Counted from the stretch's first letter, positions 35,420 through 44,751 are shown. The stretch: DNA of 64,000 nt from Bacillus carboniphilus (GCF_020524035.2 NZ_CP129013.1:1911822-1975821); one strand, 5' to 3'. Numbers and translations: made by a program. Notes: generated by a model not told the origin, from the sequence alone.

Positions 35420-36877
35420 TTGCCAGCCATTTCAGGACAACAATACATTCAACGAATAGATAATATGAATTCGAATGTTTGGTATTGTGGAGAACAAATA
35501 ACAGGGCGGTTATCAAAACACAAAGCTTATAAAGGGGCTATGGGCTCTAAAGCTAGACTTTATGACCTACAAATGACAAAACACTTACGAGAAAAAATGC
35601 TGTATTCCTCTCCTTTATCAGGAGACTTTGTTGGGTTATCTTTTTTACAACCAAAGACAAAAGACGATTTAATTCGAAAAAGGGAAATGTATATAGAATG
35701 GGCTAAAACAACTCATGGTCTAATGGGGAGAACTCCTGACTATTTAAATACAGGATTAATGGCTCTTGCTTCTGCATCTGTTATCTTGAAGGATCAAGAT
35801 AACCAGTTTGAAAAGAATCTTTATAATTTATATGAAACAGCAAGAGAACAAGACTTATCATTTACCCATAGCTTTATCAACCCACAAACCAATCGTTCTT
35901 CTTTTTATTTTGAAGATCAAGATGAACCAATTGCTTTAAGGATTGTAAAAAAAACCTTTGAAGGAATTATTGTATCTGGGGCAAGATTACTGGCTACAGA
36001 AGGTGGAATGACCGATGAAGTATTAATTTTCCCAACAGGTGGTACTTTAGTGGATGAACAATATTCTTTCGCTTTCAGCATCCCAAGTAACACAGCTGGG
36101 TTACACTTTTTATGTAGAAATACTTTTGTTCAAAATGACTCTACCTTTGATCACCCTCTTTCATCGCAGTTTGAAGAGATGGACACTTTATTAGTTTTTG
36201 ATTCTGTTTTAGTTCCTTGGGATCGAGTGTTCTTTTACCATCGAAAGGATATAGCTGAAAGGTTGTTTAGTAAGAGTGGATTCACTCCACATATATTGCA
36301 TCAAGTCGTTAGTCGTCAAGTCGTTAAAACAGAGTTTTTATTAGGTATTGCTCAGTTACTAGTAGAGACACTTAGTGTCTCTGAATATCAACATATTCAC
36401 GAAAAAATAACAGAACTTATTATTGGATTGGAAACCCATCAAGCTCTCCTATATAAATCTGAAAAAAATTGTAAATTGGATTCTTTTGGTCTTATGACAC
36501 CAGAAACAGAACCTCTTTATATTGCAGTAAAGTTGTTTACAAAATGGTATCCAATATACACAGAGGTTCTTCAATTAATTGGAGCAGGAGGATTGATGAT
36601 CCTCCCAACAGAAAATGACTTTAAAACTAAATTTACAGAAGAAGCTTATTCAAAATATATATTAACAGACAAAGTGAATGCTAAGGGTCGAACGAAATTA
36701 TTTCGCCTTGCTTGGGATTTAACGATGAGTTCCTTTGGAACTAGGCAAACATTGTATGAACGCTTCTTCTTTGGTGATCCAACAAGGTTAGCTACAAATT
36801 TATATAAGAGCTATCCACGGGATGAATATAGAGAGAGAGTTTTATCCTTCCTTAATATTGGACCATTAGACAATTAA
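35420..36877 (+). CDS. 4-hydroxyphenylacetate 3-hydroxylase family (HpaB-type) flavin monooxygenase
   Basis: 485 residues with full HpaB N- and C-terminal domains: ISGQQYIQRID, THGLMGRTPDYLN, LTHSFINPQTNR-like SFTHSFINPQTNR, SEFDEMD-like SSQFEEMDTLLVFDSVLVPW, and a C-terminal GTRQTLYERFFFGDP. The family uses FADH2 from a separate reductase to hydroxylate phenolic compounds. TTG at 35420 after AAGGAG. No hpaC reductase or ring-cleavage gene lies close, so the substrate and electron donor are unknown. Strong unrelated promoter region 35213-35419. Confidence 0.88.
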   Translation: MPAISGQQYIQRIDNMNSNVWYCGEQITGRLSKHKAYKGAMGSKARLYDLQMTKHLREKMLYSSPLSGDFVGLSFLQPKTKDDLIRKREMYIEWAKTTHGLMGRTPDYLNTGLMALASASVILKDQDNQFEKNLYNLYETAREQDLSFTHSFINPQTNRSSFYFEDQDEPIALRIVKKTFEGIIVSGARLLATEGGMTDEVLIFPTGGTLVDEQYSFAFSIPSNTAGLHFLCRNTFVQNDSTFDHPLSSQFEEMDTLLVFDSVLVPWDRVFFYHRKDIAERLFSKSGFTPHILHQVVSRQVVKTEFLLGIAQLLVETLSVSEYQHIHEKITELIIGLETHQALLYKSEKNCKLDSFGLMTPETEPLYIAVKLFTKWYPIYTEVLQLIGAGGLMILPTENDFKTKFTEEAYSKYILTDKVNAKGRTKLFRLAWDLTMSSFGTRQTLYERFFFGDPTRLATNLYKSYPRDEYRERVLSFLNIGPLDN

Positions 36878-36898
36878 GAATTTGTCACCATTTTCTAT

Positions 36899-37147
36899 TT
36901 ACATTTCTCTTGACCAGTAGGTTATTTTTTTCGCTAGTTGCTCTGCAATTTTTTTTGAAGTTCTAAGCTCAATCGATTGAAAAAGTTCACTGTATAGCTC
37001 TTCATAGGACATATTATAATCAAATATCGTGGACCATTGTATTTGTGGAATAGCGACCAATGTATATTCCTCTTTTTTATTTTCATAAATGTAAACATTT
37101 TCGATGTTAACATCGTCAAACGTTATGTTCGCTTTTCTTATTTTCAT
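36899..37147 (-). CDS. yueH: YueH-family protein
   Basis: 82 residues, soluble, start MKIRKANITFDDVNIENVYI and middle KKEEYTLVAIPQIQWS, which matches what I remember of YueH. Function unknown. Its neighbour across a repeat is YueG-like, as in B. subtilis where yueG and yueH are adjacent. ATG at 37147 follows AAAGGAG. Confidence 0.7.
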   Translation of the reverse strand: MKIRKANITFDDVNIENVYIYENKKEEYTLVAIPQIQWSTIFDYNMSYEELYSELFQSIELRTSKKIAEQLAKKITYWSREM

Positions 37148-37207
37148 AATTATTTCTCCTTTCGCATAAAATGTACCTAATTATTATACATTTTTTTTAA
37201 CATATAA

Positions 37208-37545
37208 GAATAAGAAAAGCGCAAGTGCCCGTTTAGCAACGAAGGGGCAAAGGAACGTCAACTAAGTACAGTCACGTCCTGTGACTAACGTTGACGCTAG
37301 CCCGTCCTGGGCATCGCCGTATGAGATAAAGGAAACACGAAAAACCGCAGGCTTCGATGTTGACTTATCATAAGGAGGAGGGCGAGGAATGAGGAATAAT
37401 GAACGTCAACTAAGTTCAGCCACATCCTGTGACTAACGTTGACGCTAGCACATCGTGTGCGTCGGAGTTGCTGGGCGCTGGAGCTAGACAACGATGAAAG
37501 CACTCTCTTATAAAGGACAAAGTTTATACATTCTTATCTTTTTAA
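37208..37545. repeat. Type A palindromic repeat, long copy with covarying outer stem
   Basis: Head TAAGAAAAGCGCAAGTGCCC, tail TTGCTGGGCGCTGGAGCTAG. The outer stem reads AGCAAC (37225-37230) against GTTGCT, a compensated change from the usual AGCGAC/GTCGCT. Two cassettes (both CGTCAAC/GTTGACG) are followed by different mini-hairpins, GCCC-GTCCT-GGGC and GCACA-TCG-TGTGC. The spurious frames inside are not genes. Confidence 0.88.
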
Positions 37546-37546
37546 A

Positions 37547-37574
37547 AAAACAGGTGATTAGGGTCACCTGTTTT
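37547..37574. terminator. Terminator after the YueG-like gene
   Basis: Stem AAAACAGGTGA/TCACCTGTTTT with a 6-base loop and T7 on the minus strand. Confidence 0.85.
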
Positions 37575-37592
37575 CATCTAAGAACAATCTAT

Positions 37593-37811
37593 CTACAAGT
37601 TAAAAAACTGATTTTGATCAAACACATTAGGATTATATTCATTTGAAATATTTTTTTCATTGTAGTAACGATGTATATCACCACTATTATTGCTTCCGGC
37701 ACCGCTAGCAGCTTTTAAACTACTTTTAGGAGATAATTTAAACGTGTCACCTACTTTAATCCCACCATCTTGAATTCTTTCTACTTCCATCGGTCCAACA
37801 AAAGCTGGCAT
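37593..37811 (-). CDS. yueG: GerPA/GerPF-family spore germination protein (YueG-like)
   Basis: About 72 residues. MPAFVGPMEVERIQDGGIKV and GDTFKLSPKSS with a following small-residue stretch (AASGAGSNNSGD) are the GerPA/PF family pattern. GerP proteins help nutrients reach germinant receptors in coated spores. ATG at 37811 after AAAGGAG; the upstream TTG at 37829 lacks a ribosome site. Confidence 0.8.
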   Translation of the reverse strand: MPAFVGPMEVERIQDGGIKVGDTFKLSPKSSLKAASGAGSNNSGDIHRYYNEKNISNEYNPNVFDQNQFFNL

Positions 37812-37922
37812 TAAACATTCTCCTTTCAACTTATCATATGGTTCAGATATAAAATATGCAGGGATTTATTTAGTGGTGCAAGTATATATGTTTAATAATC
37901 TCCTTTTAAGGAGGAATCCTCA

Positions 37923-38480
37923 TTGTTTATTATGCCTGTTGATAAAGATCTCTATATTCAACTATTAGAAACACATCATGCTAGTGAATTGTATATGCTC
38001 ATAGAAAAAAATAGACTCTTCTTACAAGAATGGTTGCCGTGGGTAGCTTATACAACTACACCAGAACAAGTTCAACAATTTATTCAACTTTGGCTTGAAC
38101 AGTTTTCACAAAATAATGGGTTTAATGGAGGAATACGATATCATCAACAATTAGTAGGGGTAATTGGAATGCATCATATTGACTGGCAGAACCTAAAAAC
38201 AATGATTGGATATTTATTAGAAGAAAGGGCTCAAGGGAAAGGTATTATGACCAAATGTACTTCCGTCATGTTAGATTATATTTTCTTTGAAAAAGGATTA
38301 CACCGTGTAGAAATTAGCTGTGGAGAACATAATGAAAAAAGTTGCGCAATACCTGAACGACTGCGTTTTAAAAAAGAAGGAGTATCAAGGGATGGAGAAA
38401 GATTAATGAACCGCTTTCATTCATTAATAAACTATTCCATGCTTAGAGATGAATGGCTAAAGTTAAAAGAATTTAAATAA
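37923..38480 (+). CDS. RimJ/RimL-type GNAT N-acetyltransferase (YdaF-like)
   Basis: 185 residues. GNAT fold with NRLFLQEWLPWV, GGIRYHQQLVGVIGMHHIDW, the acetyl-CoA P-loop region ERAQGKGIMTK, and EISCGEHNEKSCAIPERLRF. Closest to ribosomal-protein serine/alanine acetyltransferases such as YdaF. The C-terminal stretch LMNRFHSLINYSML departs from the usual (Y/D)-H-x-D-H-V pattern. TTG at 37923 with AAGGAGG 9 bases upstream. Confidence 0.85.
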   Translation: MFIMPVDKDLYIQLLETHHASELYMLIEKNRLFLQEWLPWVAYTTTPEQVQQFIQLWLEQFSQNNGFNGGIRYHQQLVGVIGMHHIDWQNLKTMIGYLLEERAQGKGIMTKCTSVMLDYIFFEKGLHRVEISCGEHNEKSCAIPERLRFKKEGVSRDGERLMNRFHSLINYSMLRDEWLKLKEFK

Positions 38481-38555
38481 TTTTAGAATATTCATTTTAT
38501 TTATGATAACCTATAAAGAAAAGATAAAATAAAGGCTGGCTCAAAGGGTGATCGA

Positions 38556-39503
38556 ATGTTAGATATTGAACAAATGAAAACATTTCTTGCCGTTGCACAA
38601 ACTCATCATTTTACTAAAGCAGCAAAAGAATTAGGTGTAACACAATCTACAGTCACATCAAGAATCAAGCAAATTGAAAGTATATATGGAACCTCTTTAT
38701 TTTCTAGGAATAATAGAAAAGTAGAACTGACAACAGCTGGTCAATCTGTCGTTCCTATTTTCCAACGAACTTTGCAGCTCCTGGAACAATCCATTTCAAC
38801 TATTCAAAATCGCAACCGGTATTTACAAAAACTATCTATCTCTTGTATTGATCCAATATGGACGAATAATTTCATAACAATGGTTCGCGACTTCTCATCT
38901 CATTATCCTGAAATTTCGTTTTCATATAAATCATTGTCAAACACGGATTCCCTGCATACACTCACTGATGGAATATCAGATATTTGTTTAACCTCTAGAC
39001 CTATCTATCATTCAGATATCAAATGCGAAAAAGTTATTGAGGATCAGTATACGTTATTTGCACATCAAGATAGTAGAAAAGTAAAAACAATATCGCCTAA
39101 TTTATTTAAAAAGTCCTTGTTTATTGAATACCCATGGGATGAGACGTTTAACCAATGGTTTAAGAAGCATGTTTCTTATCAAGTAGCTGACTTGAAAATT
39201 GAAAGTTATCCTTTACTAATTAAGTTAATGAAACAAGAGAAAACATTTTATTCCGTTTCATTAAAAAGTACAATTATGCAAGAAGATGATTTTACTCCTA
39301 TCAAATTAACGATGAAAGAACCGTTTCCAAATCAAAGTATTTTCATAGCCTATAAAAAAAGCCATCCTCTTTCAACATGTTTAAATGAATTACACCAAAA
39401 AATAGAAATATTTTATCAAACCATCATCAAGTCCAATTTAATGGATAATGAAGCACCTCCCCTTCCTTGGCAACAACCGTTAGAACTAAATAAGATGCTT
39501 TAG
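38556..39503 (+). CDS. LysR-family transcriptional regulator
   Basis: 315 residues: N-terminal winged HTH (MKTFLAVAQTHHFTKAAKEL, GVTQSTVTSRIKQIE) and a periplasmic-binding-protein-like effector domain. Target and ligand unknown; it follows the acetyltransferase on the same strand after 75 bases. Its own leader is AT-rich, and autoregulation would be typical of the family. Confidence 0.9.
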   Translation: MLDIEQMKTFLAVAQTHHFTKAAKELGVTQSTVTSRIKQIESIYGTSLFSRNNRKVELTTAGQSVVPIFQRTLQLLEQSISTIQNRNRYLQKLSISCIDPIWTNNFITMVRDFSSHYPEISFSYKSLSNTDSLHTLTDGISDICLTSRPIYHSDIKCEKVIEDQYTLFAHQDSRKVKTISPNLFKKSLFIEYPWDETFNQWFKKHVSYQVADLKIESYPLLIKLMKQEKTFYSVSLKSTIMQEDDFTPIKLTMKEPFPNQSIFIAYKKSHPLSTCLNELHQKIEIFYQTIIKSNLMDNEAPPLPWQQPLELNKML

Positions 39504-39595
39504 TAAAGCTGCATCTTTATTATGCAAAAACCAAGCGGGCTAGGCAAGTCCATAGAACGTGGATGCTTTCCACTCCTGAAAGGTTTTAATCGTTT

Positions 39596-39635
39596 AAAAA
39601 GAGCTTGTCCTCCTAACTGGAGGCAAACTCTTTTT
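39596..39635. terminator. Bidirectional terminator between lysR and the M4 protease
   Basis: AAAAAGAG...CTCTTTTT outer stem with inner CCTCC/GGAGG, placed between the convergent genes. Confidence 0.75.
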
Positions 39636-39642
39636 CTATCTT

Positions 39643-41293
39643 TTAATATACGCCTACTGCATTCCAAGCATCTTTTACTGCATTGTACTCAGTACTATTG
39701 CTACCATAAATATCAGCTGCAGATTGAAGCAATGCTGCACGTGCATCAGTAAACTGACTTGTAGATGTTAAATAGTTTGTTAGAGCACGGTAATAGATCT
39801 TTTCTGCTTTTGAATCACCAATTTCTTGAATGGTGTAGTAAGCCGCCTTGTTTGGAATTCCACTATTAATATGAACTCCACCCCAGTCACCTTCCTTAGT
39901 TTCAGGAAGATTTTGATAATTATTCATATGAGCAGGTTGATCATATAAAGTTGGATCAGACAAACTTCTTAAAGCATCTCCTGAGCGACTTGGTGTGTAA
40001 ATATCTTCACCTAATAAGAAATCCTCTGGTTCAACAAAGTAACCAAATACGTCAGAAAAGGATTCGTTTAAAGCCCCTGATTGACTGACATATTCCAAAC
40101 CGGCTGTATATTCTGTTACAGCATGTGTTAATTCATGAGCAACAACGTCTAATGCGCCAGATAATGGATCGAAAGTATACCCATCTCCATCACCGTAGAC
40201 CATTTGCGTCCCATTCCAGAATGCATTATTGTAATTTGAATCATAGTTTACAGTCGAACGAATCGTTGAACCTCTATCATCAAAACTATTTCGGTCATGA
40301 GTTTCATAGAAATAATCATAAACAATTTCCGCATTCGCGTGCGCATCGACTGCTGCACCTTGAGAACGTGAAGTCCAAGCATTGTTCCTATCAGTAGAAT
40401 AAGACCCTGGTAAAGACGTGTAATTATTAGCTGTTCTTGTTTGAATCGTACCACTCATTGCTGACTTTGTTTCATCATATAAATAATACGTACCGTTATA
40501 GTAATATGTGTTTAACGACTTCTTATCTCCATTAACTCCATACCCATATCCAGTTGTTGATGCTTCATGGATAACGTTTTGAGATGAAATTACTTTTCCA
40601 TTTTTTGCATTAATATAAATCATCCAGTTAGCTCCGTATGGCTGAATGAATTGCAAATTCACTTTATACGCTAATAAGAATTTCCCCTCATTTTCATATA
40701 CAACTAACTCAGCATTTTCCACTGTATCTTCAACATCACTGAAAGCAAATGGATCTGAGAGGTCTTTTTCAACAATGGTTTCTTCTTTATTAAGATCGAT
40801 ATGTTTCCATGCTTTTTTCAATGCTTTATTCGTGTCTATTTTTGCTTTCGTATTTTTTAATTTTTTTGATGCTTCTGGTTGGAGATTCCCGTTTGTAGCA
40901 ACGACTTCCCCTTCTTTATTGACATGAACTAAGAATTCACTACCATCCACTGGGACACTATTTACATGTTGAATATATTTATAATGTTTCATTCCAATTT
41001 CATCATTTTCTACTCTTACTAGTTTTAATTGGGCACGAGGATCGATATCAAATAATTGTCGGTTTTCCTCTAAGAAGGATTCAACTTGCCCGCTAGATTT
41101 AACAGAATCATCAGATAACTTACCTGATAAAAAGGTAGGTGAATCTTTCTCTTCATTCCATTGTTTCTCTACTAATTCAAGCTTCTCTAGTGCCTCTTTC
41201 TTCTCTTTACTCGTTTCCTGCTAGAACTCCGGGTGCAAACGTTGCAACTGATAGTCCAGTAGCTAATACAACAGCTAAACTTTGTTTTTTCAA
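39643..41293 (-). CDS. nprE: Secreted neutral metalloprotease, thermolysin family M4 (one frameshift)
   Basis: Extracellular zinc protease, ~549 residues after repair. TTG at 41293 follows GGGGAGAG and opens a signal peptide (KKQSLAVVLATGLSVATFAP, A-x-A-like end). Then come an FTP/PepSY propeptide and the M4 catalytic domain with VVAHELTHAVTEY (HEXXH) and GALNESFSDVFG (zinc Glu). The catalytic His region is near DWGGVHINSGIPNKA. The signal peptide is in a different frame: an extra base in the CC at 41217-41218 restores V-L-A-E-T-S-K-E. A 240-base AT-rich upstream region should hold its promoter. Confidence 0.92.
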
Positions 41294-41531
41294 AAATATC
41301 TCTCCCCTTTTTTAAAATAGTTTGAAAAATTGTTATAAAAACACCTTAGCATAGAAATAGACATACGTATATTGGGAAACTTGTCGAAAAATCTAATGAA
41401 TATACAAAAGATTTTATATTTATTTCCCAATTTTATATGTCTACTATTCTTGATATAATAGATTGTTCATCAAATTTAATAAAAACAAATATACAGGTCG
41501 ATAGTTTCATAAATATTTTAGAACGTTTTAA

Positions 41532-41699
41532 CTATTGTTCATAATGTATTTGCTCTTTCATTGACTCTTTACGGAAAAAAAGTGTATAATCTTGATTTGA
41601 TTTTCTTCCAAAAATGCGAAAACAATATACATATGTAAAAACAAATCCCAGCGAGAAAAATGAAAACAAAATAACAATAATCATTTCGAAATACTTCAT
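41532..41699 (-). CDS. 55-residue single-pass membrane protein
   Basis: 55 codons: MKYFEMIIVILFSFFSLGFV starts a long hydrophobic helix with a YVYCFRIFGRKS boundary, then a polar tail ending IHYEQ. ATG at 41699 is preceded by GGAG at the right distance. This frame is favoured over an overlapping 62-codon frame (41569-41757), whose upstream part is less membrane-like and has no ribosome site. Function unknown. Confidence 0.5.
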   Translation of the reverse strand: MKYFEMIIVILFSFFSLGFVFTYVYCFRIFGRKSNQDYTLFFRKESMKEQIHYEQ

Positions 41700-41878
41700 T
41701 TGAACAACTCCAATTTACAGATATTTTCTCTACTGTTTTGACGACAGTCATCGACAAAAAGTTTCATAATGTTAAACCTTTAATAAACTTCATTTTGTTT
41801 TAATAGCATTTACATAACAATCACAAATGTATTTTAAATTCTTTTGAAATTCGAAGTAAACACTTCTAGAATTCTCCA

Positions 41879-42414
41879 AGTACGTGTTCAAAAAGTAGGG
41901 GGAAAAAGAGCCGAGAAGTCGAAAAGTATCATCGCCTTGATCAGCCACGACAAACATAAGATGGGATTACTTTGAAAGGTGCTCTTTACCTTTCATGAAA
42001 TCCTAGCTATTTCTGAAGATCTACTAATACAATGGATCATCAACTAAGAACGGCCACGTCCTGTGGCAACGTTGATACTAGAACATCCTGTTCATCGACG
42101 TCCTGTGGGTAACGTAGATCCACCCCCTTCCTGTAGGCGTCTCCTGGCTAGGCGATAGAACTAGACAAGAACGAGGCGCCTAGTCAAAGGAACGCAGGCT
42201 AAGTTCAGTCACGTCCTGTGACAGCGTCTGCGCTAGCCCGTCCTGGTCATCGAAGTACTCGCAGTGTACGTACACATAAAGGATCACAGGCTAAGAACAA
42301 CCACGTCGCGCGAGTTAACGACTGCGCTAGCACATCGTGTGCGCCTGAGGAGCGGAAACGCAAACCAACAAAGTTATTCGACAGCAATTTTTCATGACTT
42401 TTTGAACAGCCTCT
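41879..42414. repeat. Type B element filled with several nested cassettes (largest copy)
   Basis: Ends ACGTGTTCAAAAAGTAGG and GACTTTTTGAACAGCCTCT enclose ~536 bp, against ~158 in empty copies. Inside: a third repeat type (C) beginning GAAAAGTATCATCGCCTTGA with the hairpin AAAGGTGCTCTTTACCTTT; cassettes with stems ATCAAC/GTTGAT and CGCAG/CTGCG; the mini-hairpin GAAC-ATCCT-GTTC; and the duplicated insertion-site mark AAGAACGAGGCG near 42168. No gene is present between 41700 and 42612. Confidence 0.85.
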
Positions 42415-42612
42415 TCAAGGTTACTCGCTAATAAGCTACCCTTCATACCTTAGTCTCATTCAGACTATTCAGTCATCTTACTTTCGAATCATTTTCATGT
42501 GACATTAATCATATTTAACAAAAAAGTATATCTAATTTTACATATCTATTATATGATTATTCACGTGATAGTTTCAGACTATTTCAATAATAATATACGG
42601 AGGTTTTGTCAT

Positions 42613-44190
42613 TTGAGAAGAAAACTACTATTGTTACTCGTCTTTGTTATGTTTATTCCACAAGTAGCTGAGGCAGGAAAGTTTTTCCCTGGAGAAACTA
42701 GCACTCCTGGTGAATGGTTTTTAGGAGACATACCTACTGAGATTGATTACTCAAAAGCCCCTTTGGTATTTGTTCATGGTTTGAATAGCTCGGCAGAGAC
42801 ATGGACCGACGACAATGATATGGATGAAATGGTTTACGAGAATGGATATGAAAGCGCTTATATTAATCTATATCCTGAAGAAGATATGTGGGATAATGGA
42901 AAACTATTAAAAGAAAAATTAGAAGAGATATATGACCATTTTGGAAGAAAGGTCATTCTTGTAACGCATAGTAAAGGTGGAATTGATTCGCAGGCTGCAT
43001 TAGTTCATGAGGGCGCTGATGAATATGTAGAAAAGGTAATTACGCTATCAACTCCTCATTATGGTTCTCAGTTAGCAGATCTTGCATACAGTAGTTGGGC
43101 TAGCTGGCTGACTTCTATCATTGGTAGTAAAAGTGATGCTCTTTATTCACTTCAAACAAGCTACATGAGCTATTTTAGAGAGCAGACAGATTCCGACCCT
43201 GATAGTCAGTCCACACCTATCTATACATTTGGCGGAAAGGATTGGGGTTCTTTTGGGGGATACCTTTTTTGGGGAGGATTATACTTAAGCAGCTATGGAA
43301 AAAATGATGGTGCTGTTACCGTTAAAAGTTCAAGGCTGCCGTATTCAACAGAAATAAGCGTTGGAAATTGGGATCACTCTACCATCAAAACGGGTAGTGC
43401 AACCTTTAACCTATTCGAGTCATATTTAACTAGTTCGAATGCAAATCAAAATTCACTGACAACCTCATCCACATTATCAAAACAGAACACATTCAATTTA
43501 GTACAAAATTACAATAGCTCTTTTACGACTAATGTCTCTTTGGATGAAGAAAAGACTACTGCTAACTCTATTTTTCGCGGTGGAGAATATATTGGAAAAC
43601 AAAAGGAAACATTTTTTGTAGATGAAACGACAACCTCAATTAATCTTGATTGGATGAGTGCATACGAAGATACGAAAATTACGTTGATTAGTCCAAGTAA
43701 AAAGGTGTATAAAAATGTTCAAACATCCCTTGATGTAGACTCTGTTTTTAAAGGAGCCTATCACCACAAAATAACAGTAAATAAACCTGAAGTAGGAAAG
43801 TGGACGGTTAAAGCGAAACAACCTAATAAGAAGGATGGATACTTCTTACAAATATCATTTGATAGTGATTTGAATGACGACCTTGAAATTGAAAAGAAAA
43901 AGACGACAAAAAATAAAGTTCAGATGAAACAACAAGTTAAACACATTAAAAAGAATTCTCTCTCAACAGATGTAACGATTCAGTATTCAGAAAATGGCGA
44001 AAAGAAAGAAGAAAAACTATCTTCTACTAACATTAAAGATCTCTCGGACATCCCTCTACAAAATAAAGGAGAAGGTATTTATCATATCTCGATGGAAATA
44101 GAAGGTAATACAGAGAGAAATAATAAATTTGAACGATCTCTCCTTTATACTATCTACATTGATGACAAAGGAAAAGTACACCAAAAGTAA
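42613..44190 (+). CDS. Secreted lipase/esterase-like alpha/beta hydrolase
   Basis: About 525 residues. TTG at 42613 behind CGGAGG gives a clean signal peptide (RRKLLLLLVFVMFIPQVAEA). The hydrolase domain (about 30-280) has VFVHGLNSSAETW (oxyanion), VTHSKGGIDS with the nucleophile Ser, KNDGAV and WDHSTI for Asp and His. The elbow is H-S-K-G rather than G-H-S-x-G, a variant seen in some EstA-type lipases. The C-terminal ~240 residues form Ser/Thr/Lys-rich beta domains, likely for wall or polymer binding. The upstream frame to 42499 has no ribosome site. Confidence 0.82.
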   Translation: MRRKLLLLLVFVMFIPQVAEAGKFFPGETSTPGEWFLGDIPTEIDYSKAPLVFVHGLNSSAETWTDDNDMDEMVYENGYESAYINLYPEEDMWDNGKLLKEKLEEIYDHFGRKVILVTHSKGGIDSQAALVHEGADEYVEKVITLSTPHYGSQLADLAYSSWASWLTSIIGSKSDALYSLQTSYMSYFREQTDSDPDSQSTPIYTFGGKDWGSFGGYLFWGGLYLSSYGKNDGAVTVKSSRLPYSTEISVGNWDHSTIKTGSATFNLFESYLTSSNANQNSLTTSSTLSKQNTFNLVQNYNSSFTTNVSLDEEKTTANSIFRGGEYIGKQKETFFVDETTTSINLDWMSAYEDTKITLISPSKKVYKNVQTSLDVDSVFKGAYHHKITVNKPEVGKWTVKAKQPNKKDGYFLQISFDSDLNDDLEIEKKKTTKNKVQMKQQVKHIKKNSLSTDVTIQYSENGEKKEEKLSSTNIKDLSDIPLQNKGEGIYHISMEIEGNTERNNKFERSLLYTIYIDDKGKVHQK

Positions 44191-44205
44191 GGATACAAAG
44201 GTGGC

Positions 44206-44751
44206 TTAAGCTGTACTGCTTGAAGATTTCTTCTTCCTATTTTGAACAGCTTGAGTCACTTTCATTTCTAAATCAGCAATTTTTTTACTCGCTAAATGTA
44301 ACTCTATTTTCCGATAATGATGCCTTCCAAACGGTTCTTCATCTAATTCATCCGCTAATTTCACAACCTTTTGCAGGGGACTTACTGCTAACTCACCATC
44401 TGGCAAGTAAGAATCTGTATGCAGTAATATGGCGATGGCAATTTTTTTAGCATCTTGAGGCTTCTCGCCGAGCTTGATCAAAAGCTTGTGTGCACGTTCA
44501 GCCCCTTTAATGGCGTGTATGTCATTTTCCCGATACCTTTGAAAATCCCATGTTCCATCGGTATACCATTCGTAATGTCCAATATCATGAAGCAGGGCAG
44601 CCTTTGTTGCTAAATCAGGATTTACTTCATGACTTATGGATAATTCGAAAGCATGAAAACTAGTAGAGATGGCATGCGCTAAACCTGAACGTTTTAAATA
44701 TTTTTGTGCAATAGGGTCATTAAAAACATCCGTTAACGATACTCTTCTCAT
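44206..44751 (-). CDS. HD-domain phosphohydrolase
   Basis: About 181 residues. Metal-site signature H...HD...D: AHAISTSFHAFELS, AALLHDIGHYEWY, then LLHTDSYLPDG and KLADELDEE. HD proteins hydrolyse phosphate esters, often nucleotides; substrate unknown. ATG at 44751 after AGGAGGG. The C-terminus ends in a Lys/Ser-rich tail. Confidence 0.85.
   Translation of the reverse strand: MRRVSLTDVFNDPIAQKYLKRSGLAHAISTSFHAFELSISHEVNPDLATKAALLHDIGHYEWYTDGTWDFQRYRENDIHAIKGAERAHKLLIKLGEKPQDAKKIAIAILLHTDSYLPDGELAVSPLQKVVKLADELDEEPFGRHHYRKIELHLASKKIADLEMKVTQAVQNRKKKSSSSTA

Noticed and set aside
37208-37545. CRISPR-like appearance of repeated GTCACGTCCTGTGAC units
   Set aside because: Units are few, unevenly spaced, differ in stem sequence and alternate with other hairpins; there are no unique spacers of constant length and no cas genes in the window.
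41569-41757. 62-codon minus-strand frame as a gene
   Set aside because: An overlapping 55-codon frame (41532-41699) has a better ribosome site and a more typical membrane-protein layout.
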